From Clostridia bacterium (GTDB lineage: Bacteria; Bacillota; Clostridia; Christensenellales; Borkfalkiaceae): a stretch of DNA of 64,000 nt. The notes below the pieces were generated by a model, which had not been told where the DNA came from, did no database searches, and saw only the letters and a list, made by a program, of their open reading frames with translations. Location: NCBI GenBank assembly GCA_017463105.1, contig JAFTPU010000014.1:86964-150963 (forward strand), given 5' to 3'. A program made the position numbers and the translations under genes. Of this stretch, positions 1 through 7,821 are shown one piece after another. Each line of letters opens with the position of its first letter. Position 1 is the stretch's first letter.

Positions 1-995
1 ATCAAGAACGCCGCGAGCGCGATACCCGCTACGATCAGATATTTGGTCGCAACGCCGCCGAACGATTTGGTCGCCAAATATTCGAGCGCGAACGCACCGC
101 CCGCCGTAAGCACGGTGAAGAAAGAGAATACTCTGTAATTCTTCATGCCCGCGCCCTCGATGCCGAAGCGGTTGAATTCCGTCGACGCCGTCGCGTGTTT
201 TACGAGAATAAGAATCCAAATCACGAGAAGCGCCTGTAACGCAACGGGGAGCACCGTTTTTATGATATCACCCGTGAAAGGATTGCTCTTTGCAAGCAAA
301 GCCGCCACCGTTTGGTTAAGCGTGCAAACGGAAACGAAGAAGTAGACGATCGCCGCCGTCGCCGCGACCTGCACGAGGTTGCGGAAGAAATACACGAACA
401 GTCCGCACGATCTCTTTTCTTCCTCCACGTTGCCGTTGGGTCCGCCCACGTTGAAGAAGCTGACTTTACCGCCGATCAGACCCGCAAGGAAGTGGATAAC
501 GAGCCCCACCGCCAACGCCGCGTACGCGTAGATTGTAAGTTTAACCTCCGCGTCGGCGGGTTGCAGGATATAGATAAGCAAATGGAAATTGACGAGCGCG
601 GCAAACGAGCCGGAGAAGATCTTGCCCATGTCGTCCATCGCGCGCATATTCCGATTGTAGCCGTTGACGTATCTCGACGCGCGTTTCGTAAGCCAGCCGA
701 GTTTCCCCAACGCCTTGAAAAAATTGATTACGCCCGTGAGTACGACGAACGCATACAGCACGGCGACGATGAGCGCAAGAACGTCTCTGTCCGCGCTCAA
801 TATCTTAAGGAAAGGCTGCCAAAAATTGACCACCCACAGATCCGTTCCGCCGATACCGAGCATCGGCAGACAGGCGAACGCCGCCAACGCAAGCGTGCCC
901 AGCAAGTACAAAAATCCAACCAGCTTCGCTTTGGAATGTACTTTTTTTACTCTTTTTCTCAATGCGACCGCATTCCTCGTTTCATATGCTTTCAT
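1..995 (-). CDS. Polytopic membrane protein, third tandem paralogue (C-terminus beyond window)
   Basis: The frame opens at an ATG at 995 behind a clear GGAAGGAGAT site and stays open to the window edge (about 331 residues), so the C-terminus is missing. Several hydrophobic segments alternate with charged loops. It matches the next two upstream genes along its whole length: a basic N-terminus of type ALRKRVKKVHSKAK, the loop signature NRNMRAMDDMGK near residue 110, and a late segment VATKYLIVAGIALAAFL. The gap to the upstream paralogue is about 41 bp, so the three are probably one transcript. I do not recognise the family; the only inference is an integral membrane protein of about eight helices. 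Confidence 0.8.
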   Translation of the reverse strand, partial: MKAYETRNAVALRKRVKKVHSKAKLVGFLYLLGTLALAAFACLPMLGIGGTDLWVVNFWQPFLKILSADRDVLALIVAVLYAFVVLTGVINFFKALGKLGWLTKRASRYVNGYNRNMRAMDDMGKIFSGSFAALVNFHLLIYILQPADAEVKLTIYAYAALAVGLVIHFLAGLIGGKVSFFNVGGPNGNVEEEKRSCGLFVYFFRNLVQVAATAAIVYFFVSVCTLNQTVAALLAKSNPFTGDIIKTVLPVALQALLVIWILILVKHATASTEFNRFGIEGAGMKNYRVFSFFTVLTAGGAFALEYLATKSFGGVATKYLIVAGIALAAFL

Positions 996-1036
996 CGTAA
1001 ATCTCCTTCCCCTGAAAGGTCCGTGTCTTTCTATCT

Positions 1037-2191
1037 TTAAATGATCGTGTTGTTATATTTAGCCGTTTCGTAGCTTTCGCCAAAGTATGCGTCCACGTCC
1101 AAGTCGTCGTAGCCGCCGCGATGTCTCGGGCGTACGATACAATCGAACAGGAACGCCGCAAACGCCACGCCCGTCGCGATCAATGCTTTCGTGTTCAGCA
1201 CAGCCGTTTCACCCGTCGCAACTCCGACGCCAAGATACGGCAGCAGCGCGATCGCGCCGAAGCAAAGTGCGGCGAAGAACGCGAACACCGCGAAATTCTT
1301 CATGCCGTCGCCGTCCAAACAGTCGCGGTTATATTCCGTCGCCGCCGTCGCGTGCTTGATCAAGACGATCATACAGATCCATGCAACCAGCTCGACGAGG
1401 AACGGGATCAACGCCGTAATATTTGACTTCAGCCAAGCGAAGTCTCTTACCACGACCAATTTATCGAGTACTTCTTTCAAGTCTGTCCCGAACGTGCTGA
1501 CGGGTGCGAAGAAGTACACGATCGCGCCCACCGCGGCGATCTGCACGAGGTTGCGCAGGAAAAATACGAACAAGCCGTATTCGCGCTCCTCTTCCTCGAT
1601 CTTTTCGCCCGTCGTGAACAGAGTCACCTTGCCTTCGAGAAGCCCGCAAAAAATATGTAAAGCGAGCCCCGCGCCGAGCGCGATGTAGCCGTACATGGTA
1701 AATTTGGGTTCGCCGTCCGTAAACAGATACGCGAATACGTAGAAGATCACGAGCGCCGCAAGCGAGCCCGAGAAACGTTTGCCTAAATCGTCCATCGCAT
1801 ACATGTTACGATTGAAGCCGTTCGCATAGCTTGCGCGGCGTTTGAACAGCCAACCGAGTTTCCCGAAGGATCTGCACGTATTGATCAGAAGCGCGAGAAG
1901 CGTAGCGATATACAATACGAGGATAAGCGCCTTCATCAGCAACGCGCCGTCCTTGATCACGTTCGTAATATCGCCCGTAAACAACGCCTTGATCTCCTCG
2001 ACGAGTTGTAAAACGGGCAACAGTCCGCTTGCCGTGGTAAGGCAGGTCCCGCTAAGCGGGCATACCACCGCGCCGACCGCCAGCAAGGCGATCGTACCGA
2101 GCAAATACAGGAATCCCGTGAATTTTGCCCTGCCCTGCACCGTTTTCACCCGTTTTCTGAGCAATGCCGCTTTGGAATGAATCCTTTTCAT
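1037..2191 (-). CDS. Polytopic membrane protein, second tandem paralogue
   Basis: This is a 384-residue protein with an ATG behind AAGGAG. About eight hydrophobic segments are visible, roughly at residues 26-47, 84-106, 143-160, 167-186, 210-232, 260-280, 297-320 and 333-352. The loop motif FNRNMYAMDDLGKRFSGS (around residue 125) and the stretch around HATAATEYNRD recur in both flanking paralogues. The C-terminal tail is charged and rich in Asp and Tyr, so probably cytosolic. No enzymatic or transporter signature was recognised. It lies between its two paralogues with 40-bp gaps and has no promoter of its own that I can see. Confidence 0.85.
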   Translation of the reverse strand: MKRIHSKAALLRKRVKTVQGRAKFTGFLYLLGTIALLAVGAVVCPLSGTCLTTASGLLPVLQLVEEIKALFTGDITNVIKDGALLMKALILVLYIATLLALLINTCRSFGKLGWLFKRRASYANGFNRNMYAMDDLGKRFSGSLAALVIFYVFAYLFTDGEPKFTMYGYIALGAGLALHIFCGLLEGKVTLFTTGEKIEEEEREYGLFVFFLRNLVQIAAVGAIVYFFAPVSTFGTDLKEVLDKLVVVRDFAWLKSNITALIPFLVELVAWICMIVLIKHATAATEYNRDCLDGDGMKNFAVFAFFAALCFGAIALLPYLGVGVATGETAVLNTKALIATGVAFAAFLFDCIVRPRHRGGYDDLDVDAYFGESYETAKYNNTII

Positions 2192-2231
2192 TTTCTATCT
2201 CCTTATTATCTCCTTGAACGCAACGTTCTTA

Positions 2232-3470
2232 TTATTTTTTCTTTCCGCCCTTTCTCGGCTCGTCGTACTCCACGCCGAGCGAAACGCTTTGCTCGGGCAT
2301 AAGGTATACGCCGGGTTCGTCGTAATCTCCGGTAAGGTAAGAAACGCCGTCGATCTCTTCCTCCCAATCGTCGTCTTTCACCGCCGGCGCGTTGATAAGG
2401 CAAAGCTCGAATACGATCATCGCAAGCGCGATCCCCACCACGACGAGGCTCTCCGCCGAAAGCTGCGTCTCCGTCTTTAACCAAAGCTTAACGCAAACAA
2501 TCGCGCCCGCCGTCGCCCAAAGCAGGACGACCGACCACGCGAGCAAACGTTTCCGTCCCGCCGTTTCCGCGCCGTCGAGATCGAATTCCCTCGTACCCAA
2601 CGCGTGATAGACCATGCCGATGAAGGCAAGCACGGAAAGTCCGCAAAGGAAAGGCGTTACGCCCGTTTTCAATATTTTCACGATCCCGTCGAAATACGCT
2701 TTATTCGCAAAATCCTCGGAGAAAGTCGTTGTGAAGGACTCCCGCACCTCGTTCGTCAATGCGCCCAAGCCCCCGAACGCATTTTTCCAAACGAGGAAAT
2801 ACGCCAACGCAGCGCACGCGGCAAGTTGTAAAAGATTGCGGAGCACGGGAGCGAAATTCCCCACCTCGCGCTTTTCTTCCTTGATACCGCCCTCGAGCGA
2901 GCTGAACAGGCTGACGTTACCCGCGAGTATACCGCAGATAAAATGTACGCCCAAACCGACGGCGAGCAGCGCGATCGCACCGCTTTCGAATGAAACGCCC
3001 GCGTCCCAAACGTTGGTCGCGATCGCGACGTAAGCGAGAAGCAACAAAACGACGGACGCGAAGGAAGCGGAAAAATATTTCCCCATGTCGTCCATCGCGT
3101 ACATATTACGGTTGAAGCCGTAAAGCTTGCTCGCTTTTTTCTTCATCAGCCAATTAAGCTTTACGAGCGATCGGATAAGCCCGATAAGCAGGATAAGCGC
3201 CGCGGCGGCGAAAACGCCGACGCCGGCAAAAAACGCCGTACCGCTCTGTCCCGCAGAGATAATCGCCTTAACGATAGCGATACCCCCGAGCGCGACCGTT
3301 CCCTCGGACGAAGTAACCGTCAATTGCGGAAAGCACAAAAGCACGGCAAGCGCCGCGATCGCGAGCAAATACGCCATGCCGATCCATTTTGCCTTGCCTT
3401 GCGCTTTTGAAATACGGTTTCTGATATAACCGTATTTTCTCGATGCGACGGGCTTCACTTTGTAAGCCAT
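2232..3470 (-). CDS. Polytopic membrane protein, first tandem paralogue
   Basis: A 412-residue protein. The ATG at 3470 is preferred over an upstream TTG at 3476 because GGAGG lies seven bases ahead of it. It shares the basic N-terminus (RNRISKAQGKAKWIGMAYLL), the FNRNMYAMDDMGKYFSAS loop and the helix spacing of the next two genes, but has a longer central extracytoplasmic region and an acidic then basic tail ending GGKKK. It is the promoter-proximal gene of the array, with a consensus sigma-A promoter about 110 bp upstream. Function unknown; the three copies look like old duplications, because identity is moderate and concentrated in a few motifs. Confidence 0.85.
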   Translation of the reverse strand: MAYKVKPVASRKYGYIRNRISKAQGKAKWIGMAYLLAIAALAVLLCFPQLTVTSSEGTVALGGIAIVKAIISAGQSGTAFFAGVGVFAAAALILLIGLIRSLVKLNWLMKKKASKLYGFNRNMYAMDDMGKYFSASFASVVLLLLAYVAIATNVWDAGVSFESGAIALLAVGLGVHFICGILAGNVSLFSSLEGGIKEEKREVGNFAPVLRNLLQLAACAALAYFLVWKNAFGGLGALTNEVRESFTTTFSEDFANKAYFDGIVKILKTGVTPFLCGLSVLAFIGMVYHALGTREFDLDGAETAGRKRLLAWSVVLLWATAGAIVCVKLWLKTETQLSAESLVVVGIALAMIVFELCLINAPAVKDDDWEEEIDGVSYLTGDYDEPGVYLMPEQSVSLGVEYDEPRKGGKKK

Positions 3471-3582
3471 ACCCAACCTCCATTCGCGTTTTGGGGAAAA
3501 CGCGTTCGCTTATGCAAAAAAACGGAAAAAAGCCGATTCTTTCCCGTAAAAATGAAAACCCCCGATTTTCTTTACTTATTTT

Positions 3583-3611
3583 ATTATAGCGTGTTTTTCG
3601 TCCAATGTCAA
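3583..3611 (-). promoter_or_regulatory. Sigma-A promoter for the three-paralogue array
   Basis: On the minus strand TTGACA (3611-3606), a 17-bp spacer and TATAAT (3588-3583) give a perfect consensus. It points at the first paralogue, whose ATG is at 3470. The rest of 3471-3719 is AT-rich and holds no gene I can support. Confidence 0.85.
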
Positions 3612-3719
3612 TATTATGTTTGAAAAAATTTACAGGAATACCAAAAATTTTTTTTCGGTATTCCCGTTTTTTCCGTTGTATTCGCTATCGTTTGCTTTCT
3701 TTCGACCGTTTTTTACGTT

Positions 3720-4250
3720 TTACACGCCGAATGTATTTTTATATGCCTTGATACATTTGTTGATGATATCCATCGCCTCGTCGCGATGACAGATTTCTTT
3801 CACCGTCGTCTGTTTATGCTCGAGCGATTTGTACACTTCGAAGAAATGCATCATTTCGTCGAATACGTGCTTGGGCAATTCCTGAATATCGTAATAATCC
3901 TTATAGGTGGGGTCCTGCACGGGGATCGCGATGATCTTTTCGTCGAGCGAGCCGCCGTCGATCATCTTGATGACGCCGATCGGATAGCAGGTGACGAGCG
4001 TCGCGGGATAGATCGTTTCCCCGCAAAGAACAAGAACGTCGAGCGGGTCGCCGTCGTCCGCAAAGGTGCGCGGAATAAACCCGTAGTTCGCGGGATACAC
4101 CGTCGAGGTGTAAAGTACCCTGTCGAGCTTGAGCAGCCCCGTTTCTTTGTCCAATTCGTACTTCGCTTTACAGCCTTTCGGAATTTCGATGAACGCTTCG
4201 AACTTTTTCGCCGTAATGCGCTCCGCCGAAATATCGTGCCAGATATTCAT
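3720..4250 (-). CDS. ppa: Inorganic pyrophosphatase, family I
   Basis: A 176-residue soluble enzyme that hydrolyses PPi to two phosphates, pulling biosynthetic reactions forward. The family I signature DDGDPLDVLVL is intact with its metal-binding aspartates, followed by DGGSLDEKII. The N-terminal IPKGCKAKYELDKETG and the VLYTSTVYPANYGFIPRT stretch are also standard. Length is normal for the family. The ATG sits behind GAGG and the gene has its own promoter (4298-4326), so it appears monocistronic and independent of the uronate genes upstream. Confidence 0.96.
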   Translation of the reverse strand: MNIWHDISAERITAKKFEAFIEIPKGCKAKYELDKETGLLKLDRVLYTSTVYPANYGFIPRTFADDGDPLDVLVLCGETIYPATLVTCYPIGVIKMIDGGSLDEKIIAIPVQDPTYKDYYDIQELPKHVFDEMMHFFEVYKSLEHKQTTVKEICHRDEAMDIINKCIKAYKNTFGV

Positions 4251-4297
4251 AAGTTTTCTATCTCCTCTTGTTTTATTATTTCCTCTTATTATTATCT

Positions 4298-4326
4298 ATT
4301 GTACCACAAAATCCCCGTTTTCGCAA
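4298..4326 (-). promoter_or_regulatory. Promoter of ppa
   Basis: Minus strand TTGCGA (4326-4321), a 17-bp spacer and TACAAT (4303-4298), about 48 bases ahead of the ppa ATG. The -35 lies inside the loop of the hairpin that ends the upstream transcript. Confidence 0.65.
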
Positions 4327-4347
4327 GAGCTGAACGGGGGATTTTTT
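4311..4347 (-). terminator. Terminator-like hairpin after the mannonate operon
   Basis: The arms CCCCGTT (4313-4319) and AACGGGG (4333-4339) are flanked by A-runs and T-runs on both sides, so it could act in either direction. It lies just downstream of the reductase gene on the minus strand. The loop is rather long (13 bases), which lowers confidence. Confidence 0.5.
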
Positions 4348-4379
4348 CAATTTTTTATCCGTATCGGACTTTTTTTCTT

Positions 4380-5192
4380 TTAAACGCCGCTATACGCCGA
4401 GAATCCGCCGTCCACGGGAATTACCGTGCCCGTCACGAATCCGCTTGCGTTATCGTCCGCAAGCCACAAAAGCGTTCCGATCAGATCGGAGATCTCGCCG
4501 AACTTTTTCATCGGCGTCGCCGCCAAGATCTTGCCCGTTCTTGCTGTCGGCGTGCCGTCCTCGTTAAAGAGCAGGTTTCTGTTTTGGTTAGTCACGAAGA
4601 ACCCGGGCGCGATCGCATTGCAACGGATATTGCAGGGAGCGAAATGCACGGCAAGCCACTGCGTGAAATTGGAGATACCCGCTTTCGCAGCACTGTACGC
4701 GGGGATTTTGGTGAGCGGACGGTACGCATTCATGGAGGAAATATTAATAATATTACCGCCCGTTTTCACCATGTCCACCGCAAACACCTGCGTTACCAAA
4801 AACGCCGAGGTGATATTGAGGTCAAATACAAATTTCAAGCCGCTTTCTTCCAGCGCAAAGAAATCCTTTACACCCTCCAAATCGGGCGTCATGATCTCAT
4901 TGTCCGTAGACGCACGAGGATTGTTTCCGCCCGCGCCGTTGATAAGGAAATTCACTTTGCCGAATTTCCCGTTAATGATCTTCTTTGCGTCTATGATACT
5001 CTGTTTATCCAAACAGTTACATTTAACGGCGAGCGCGTTTTCGCCGATCTCGTCGGCATACTTTTTCGCCGCTTCCTCGTTGATATCGAGCAGAGCCACT
5101 TTTGCGCCCTTTTCCGCAAGCGCCTTGGCGAACGCGCTGCAAATAACGCCGCCCGCGCCCGTGATTGCAATTACTTTATCGCTTAATTTCAT
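4380..5192 (-). CDS. Short-chain dehydrogenase, probable D-mannonate oxidoreductase
   Basis: A 270-residue Rossmann-fold SDR with the glycine-rich ITGAGGVICSAFAKAL motif, an INGAGG strand, the catalytic Ser in NISSMNAY and the YSAAK catalytic Tyr/Lys pair, ending in FVTGTVIPVDGGF. SDRs placed next to mannonate dehydratase usually interconvert D-fructuronate and D-mannonate with NAD(H); specificity is inferred from that position. The start is set at ATG 5192 (GAGGG nine bases upstream) instead of GTG 5207. It begins one base after the uxuA stop, so the two are translationally coupled. Confidence 0.85.
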   Translation of the reverse strand: MKLSDKVIAITGAGGVICSAFAKALAEKGAKVALLDINEEAAKKYADEIGENALAVKCNCLDKQSIIDAKKIINGKFGKVNFLINGAGGNNPRASTDNEIMTPDLEGVKDFFALEESGLKFVFDLNITSAFLVTQVFAVDMVKTGGNIINISSMNAYRPLTKIPAYSAAKAGISNFTQWLAVHFAPCNIRCNAIAPGFFVTNQNRNLLFNEDGTPTARTGKILAATPMKKFGEISDLIGTLLWLADDNASGFVTGTVIPVDGGFSAYSGV

Positions 5193-5193
5193 T

Positions 5194-6282
5194 TTATTTA
5201 CCCTCACTTTTTAATTTATCCAACATATCCCATACGCCGAGCATATACATAATGCCGAGCGCACGATCGTACAAGCCGTACCCGGGACGCACTTTTCCCG
5301 GTCCTTCGTCCCATAAGTGCCTACCATGGTCGGGACGAACGTAGCCTTCGAACCCGCAATCGTGATACGCTTTCAAAATATCGAGTATGCCCGTATCGCC
5401 GTCGCAATCTCTATGGCTCGCTTCGCTGAAATCGCCGTTTTCAAAATGCTTTACGTTGCGGATATGCGCAAAAGCGATCCGATCGCAATGCTTCCGCACG
5501 ATCTCCGCCACGTTGTTTTTCGGGTTGGCGTTCAAGCTCCCCGAACAAAGCGTCAGGCAGTTGTACGGATCGTCCACCATTTTCAAAAATCTGTCGATGC
5601 TCGGCTCGTCCACCAAAAGACGGGGAAGCCCGAAAATATCCCAAGGGGGATCGTCCATATGGATCGCCATTTTGATATCGCATTCGCGGCAGGTGGGCAT
5701 GATCGCTTCTAAGAAATATTTAAGATTTGCCCAAAGTTTTTCTTTGGTTACGCCCTCGTATGCCTTGAACAGCTCGTCCAGCTTTGCCATACGCTCGGGC
5801 TCCCAACCGGGGAAGGACATATTATACTTTTCCGTGAAATCAAGAATATACTTCGCCATTGCGTTGTAATCGTCTTGTATCATTCCCTTTTCATAGAAAA
5901 GAGCGGTCGACCCGTCCCCCACTTCGTGGAAAAGATTACTTCTTGTCCAGTCGAATATAGGCATGAAGTTATAACAGATGACTTTTACGCCGAACTTGGA
6001 TAAGTTGCGGATCGTCTGCTTATAATTTTCTATGTATTTATCGCGCGTAGGCAGACCAATTTTAATATCGTCGTGCACGTTCACCGATTCCACGACGTCG
6101 ATATTAAAGCCGTACTTATCGCACTGCGCCTTGACCTTGGCGATCTCCTTCTCTTCCCATGTTTCCCCCGGCATCTTGTCGTGTAACGCCCAAACGATAC
6201 CCTCTACCCCGGGAATCTGTTTGATGTCCGACAATTTGATACGATCGTTTCCTTCGCCGTACCAACGAAACGTCATTTGCAT
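5194..6282 (-). CDS. uxuA: Mannonate dehydratase
   Basis: A 362-residue TIM-barrel enzyme that dehydrates D-mannonate to 2-keto-3-deoxygluconate (KDG), part of cytosolic D-glucuronate breakdown. The opening MTFRWYGEGNDRIKLSDIKQ, the HMDDPPWDIFGLPRL metal-site region, CSGSLNANPKNN and the final YVRPDHGRHLWDE stretch are typical of UxuA. Length is normal. It is the first gene of a two-gene operon with the SDR reductase; KDG from here would feed kdgK and eda near 24 kb. Its own promoter lies back-to-back with that of a divergent AraC regulator, the likely controller. Confidence 0.95.
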   Translation of the reverse strand: MQMTFRWYGEGNDRIKLSDIKQIPGVEGIVWALHDKMPGETWEEKEIAKVKAQCDKYGFNIDVVESVNVHDDIKIGLPTRDKYIENYKQTIRNLSKFGVKVICYNFMPIFDWTRSNLFHEVGDGSTALFYEKGMIQDDYNAMAKYILDFTEKYNMSFPGWEPERMAKLDELFKAYEGVTKEKLWANLKYFLEAIMPTCRECDIKMAIHMDDPPWDIFGLPRLLVDEPSIDRFLKMVDDPYNCLTLCSGSLNANPKNNVAEIVRKHCDRIAFAHIRNVKHFENGDFSEASHRDCDGDTGILDILKAYHDCGFEGYVRPDHGRHLWDEGPGKVRPGYGLYDRALGIMYMLGVWDMLDKLKSEGK

Positions 6283-6316
6283 AAAATTTCCGCTCCTTTA
6301 TTTACTTTGTGTTTCT

Positions 6317-6345
6317 ATTATAGCACTGTTGAATTTTAAAGTAAA
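6317..6345 (-). promoter_or_regulatory. uxuA promoter
   Basis: Minus strand TTTACT (6345-6340), a 17-bp spacer and TATAAT (6322-6317), followed by GGAGCGG before the uxuA ATG. Confidence 0.75.
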
Positions 6346-6365
6346 TATCAAAAAAAGCACAAAAC

Positions 6366-6390
6366 ATTACAAAAATTGCTTTACTGTAAT
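6366..6390. promoter_or_regulatory. Candidate operator between uxuA and araC-type gene
   Basis: The inverted repeat ATTACA (6366-6371) ... TGTAAT (6385-6390) lies between the two divergent promoters and covers the -35 of the regulator. It is a plausible binding site for the adjacent AraC-family protein. The arms are short and AT-rich, so chance is possible. Confidence 0.35.
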
Positions 6391-6408
6391 TTTTATTTGT
6401 GCTACAAT
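6380..6408 (+). promoter_or_regulatory. Promoter of the AraC-type regulator (uxu locus)
   Basis: TTTACT (6380-6385), a 17-bp spacer and TACAAT (6403-6408). The transcription start would fall at about 6415, which is also the first base of the most upstream ATG of the regulator. Confidence 0.6.
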
Positions 6409-6414
6409 TTATAT

Positions 6415-7215
6415 ATGAACAACGCTACGATCGATTTGGAAAATTTCAGCTTCTCTTATTTGGAGTATAGGGAAATGGACCCTTTCCATTTAAAACGGCA
6501 CATTCACCCCACGTACGAAATATTATTCGTCACCGAGGGGAAGATAGACTACGTTATCGAAGATAAAAGCTATGCGCTGGAAAAGGGCGATCTTTTATTG
6601 ATCCGCCCCGCGCAGTATCATTTCGTCCGCGATATCGTAGCTCCGCCCTATCGGCGATTCTGTTTCCATTTTCTACCCGATTTCACGGGCGACGACAAGC
6701 TGATCGAAAACGTATTCGACCGCGGCGAAATGTTCACCCTGCGGGAAGGCTCCGCCGCCGAAAAACTGATGTTTCTTTTCAAGGAGCTGTTGACCCAGCT
6801 TCCGCAAAACGCGCGGGAACCGCTCTGCAAGGACATGCTCCACGCGATACTTTTGAGTTTGCTCACCTTAAAAAAGGCGCCGAAGAAAAATTCCGCCGTG
6901 ATCGAAAAAAACTGTTGGAAAATACTCGATTATATCAACGTAAACCTTACGACGATAAACAATGCCGAGGATATTGCAAACGCTTTGTTTTATTCGAAAT
7001 CCTATATCAATCATCTGTTTAAAAACGAACTGAACATCAGCGTAATGCAATATATTCGCAATAAGAGGATCCTGCTTGCGCACAAAATGATCGGCGAGGG
7101 CGCGAAGCCGACGGACGTATTTTTAAAATGCGGTTTTTCCAATTACGTCACTTTTTACCGCGCCTATTGCCAATATTTCGGCTTTTCGCCGTCCGACAAT
7201 AAAAGAAAACGTTAA
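6415..7215 (+). CDS. AraC-family transcriptional regulator (uronate/mannonate locus)
   Basis: A protein of about 266 residues with an N-terminal cupin-like sensing domain (HIHPTYEILFVTEGKIDYVI, residues 23-43) and a C-terminal AraC double helix-turn-helix (residues 165-262) containing SKSYINHLFKNEL and CGFSNYVTFYRAYCQYFGFSP. It is divergent from uxuA and probably controls it in response to a uronate or its derivative. The start is uncertain: ATG 6415 has no ribosome binding site and coincides with the predicted transcription start, whereas ATG 6475 has GGAG nine bases upstream but would leave only a few residues before the cupin histidines. I keep 6415 because the second AraC protein in this window has a similar N-terminal length. 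Confidence 0.85.
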   Translation: MNNATIDLENFSFSYLEYREMDPFHLKRHIHPTYEILFVTEGKIDYVIEDKSYALEKGDLLLIRPAQYHFVRDIVAPPYRRFCFHFLPDFTGDDKLIENVFDRGEMFTLREGSAAEKLMFLFKELLTQLPQNAREPLCKDMLHAILLSLLTLKKAPKKNSAVIEKNCWKILDYINVNLTTINNAEDIANALFYSKSYINHLFKNELNISVMQYIRNKRILLAHKMIGEGAKPTDVFLKCGFSNYVTFYRAYCQYFGFSPSDNKRKR

Positions 7216-7306
7216 CGCCCCTCGTACTCTATCGCGCTTTTCCGTTTTTTGCCGTTCGCGTGAACTCGTGTTAATTCACGAGTTCAAGTTACCCGTCAAC
7301 GCCAAA
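7214..7306. repeat. 93-bp direct repeat, copy 1
   Basis: From AACGCCCCTCG to CGTCAACGCCAAA this segment recurs at 7351-7443, apparently without change, with a period of 137 bp. Each copy contains the inverted repeat GAACTCGTG / CACGAGTTC. Copy 1 begins at the stop codon of the AraC gene and is followed by GCGCAGAAGACG, the same bases that form the 3' end of the neighbouring tRNA-Ser gene. Confidence 0.9.
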
Positions 7307-7350
7307 GCGCAGAAGACGACATTCTGCCCTACGGGCAGAGCTTCACGGCA

Positions 7351-7443
7351 AACGCCCCTCGTACTCTATCGCGCTTTTCCGTTTTTTGCCGTTCGCGTGA
7401 ACTCGTGTTAATTCACGAGTTCAAGTTACCCGTCAACGCCAAA
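7351..7443. repeat. 93-bp direct repeat, copy 2
   Basis: Second copy of the 7214-7306 repeat. It leads directly into the terminator and tRNA-Ser gene. The 44 bases between the copies contain a short tRNA 3'-end match and the small hairpin CTGCCC-TAC-GGGCAG. Confidence 0.9.
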
Positions 7444-7474
7444 AGAGGGATGACCGTTTGGTCATCCCTCTTTT
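7441..7474 (-). terminator. Terminator of tRNA-Ser
   Basis: A perfect 15-bp stem, AAAAGAGGGATGACC / GGTCATCCCTCTTTT, with a 4-base loop, immediately beyond the tRNA 3' end on the minus strand and ending in a T-run. Confidence 0.9.
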
Positions 7475-7564
7475 GGCGCAGAAGACGAGATTTGAACTCG
7501 TGCCACCATTACTGATGCTACTCCCTTAGCAGGGGAGCCCCTTGAGCCACTTGGGTACTTCTGC
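7474..7564 (-). tRNA. tRNA-Ser (GCT anticodon)
   Basis: The minus-strand sequence folds as a class II tRNA: acceptor GCAGAAG / CTTCTGC, an anticodon arm with loop CTGCTAA (anticodon GCT, reading AGC/AGU), a long serine-type variable arm, T-arm ACGAG-TTCAAAT-CTCGT, and an encoded G-CCA 3' end. A strong terminator follows directly. Confidence 0.95.
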
Positions 7565-7750
7565 ATGGCTCGATTTATCAAAGCTATACTACTATATCAC
7601 ATTTTTTTTTCGTTGTCAAAGCTTTTTGACTTAAAAAACGAAAATTATTTTTTATTTTTCCGCGCTCCTCTAAAAGTACTCTCCGCCTATTTATATAATA
7701 TATTGTATTCTCGAAATATGTGTTTTCACGAAAAAAATCCGTCGAAACGC

Positions 7751-7779
7751 TTGCTTTTACCGTCGGAATGGTTTATAAT
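7751..7779 (+). promoter_or_regulatory. nagB promoter
   Basis: TTGCTT (7751-7756), a 17-bp spacer and TATAAT (7774-7779), about 43 bases before the nagB ATG. Confidence 0.8.
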
Positions 7780-7821
7780 AAAAGCGTTGAAAAACAAAAT
7801 TTTTATCGAGGTATTGAAAAC

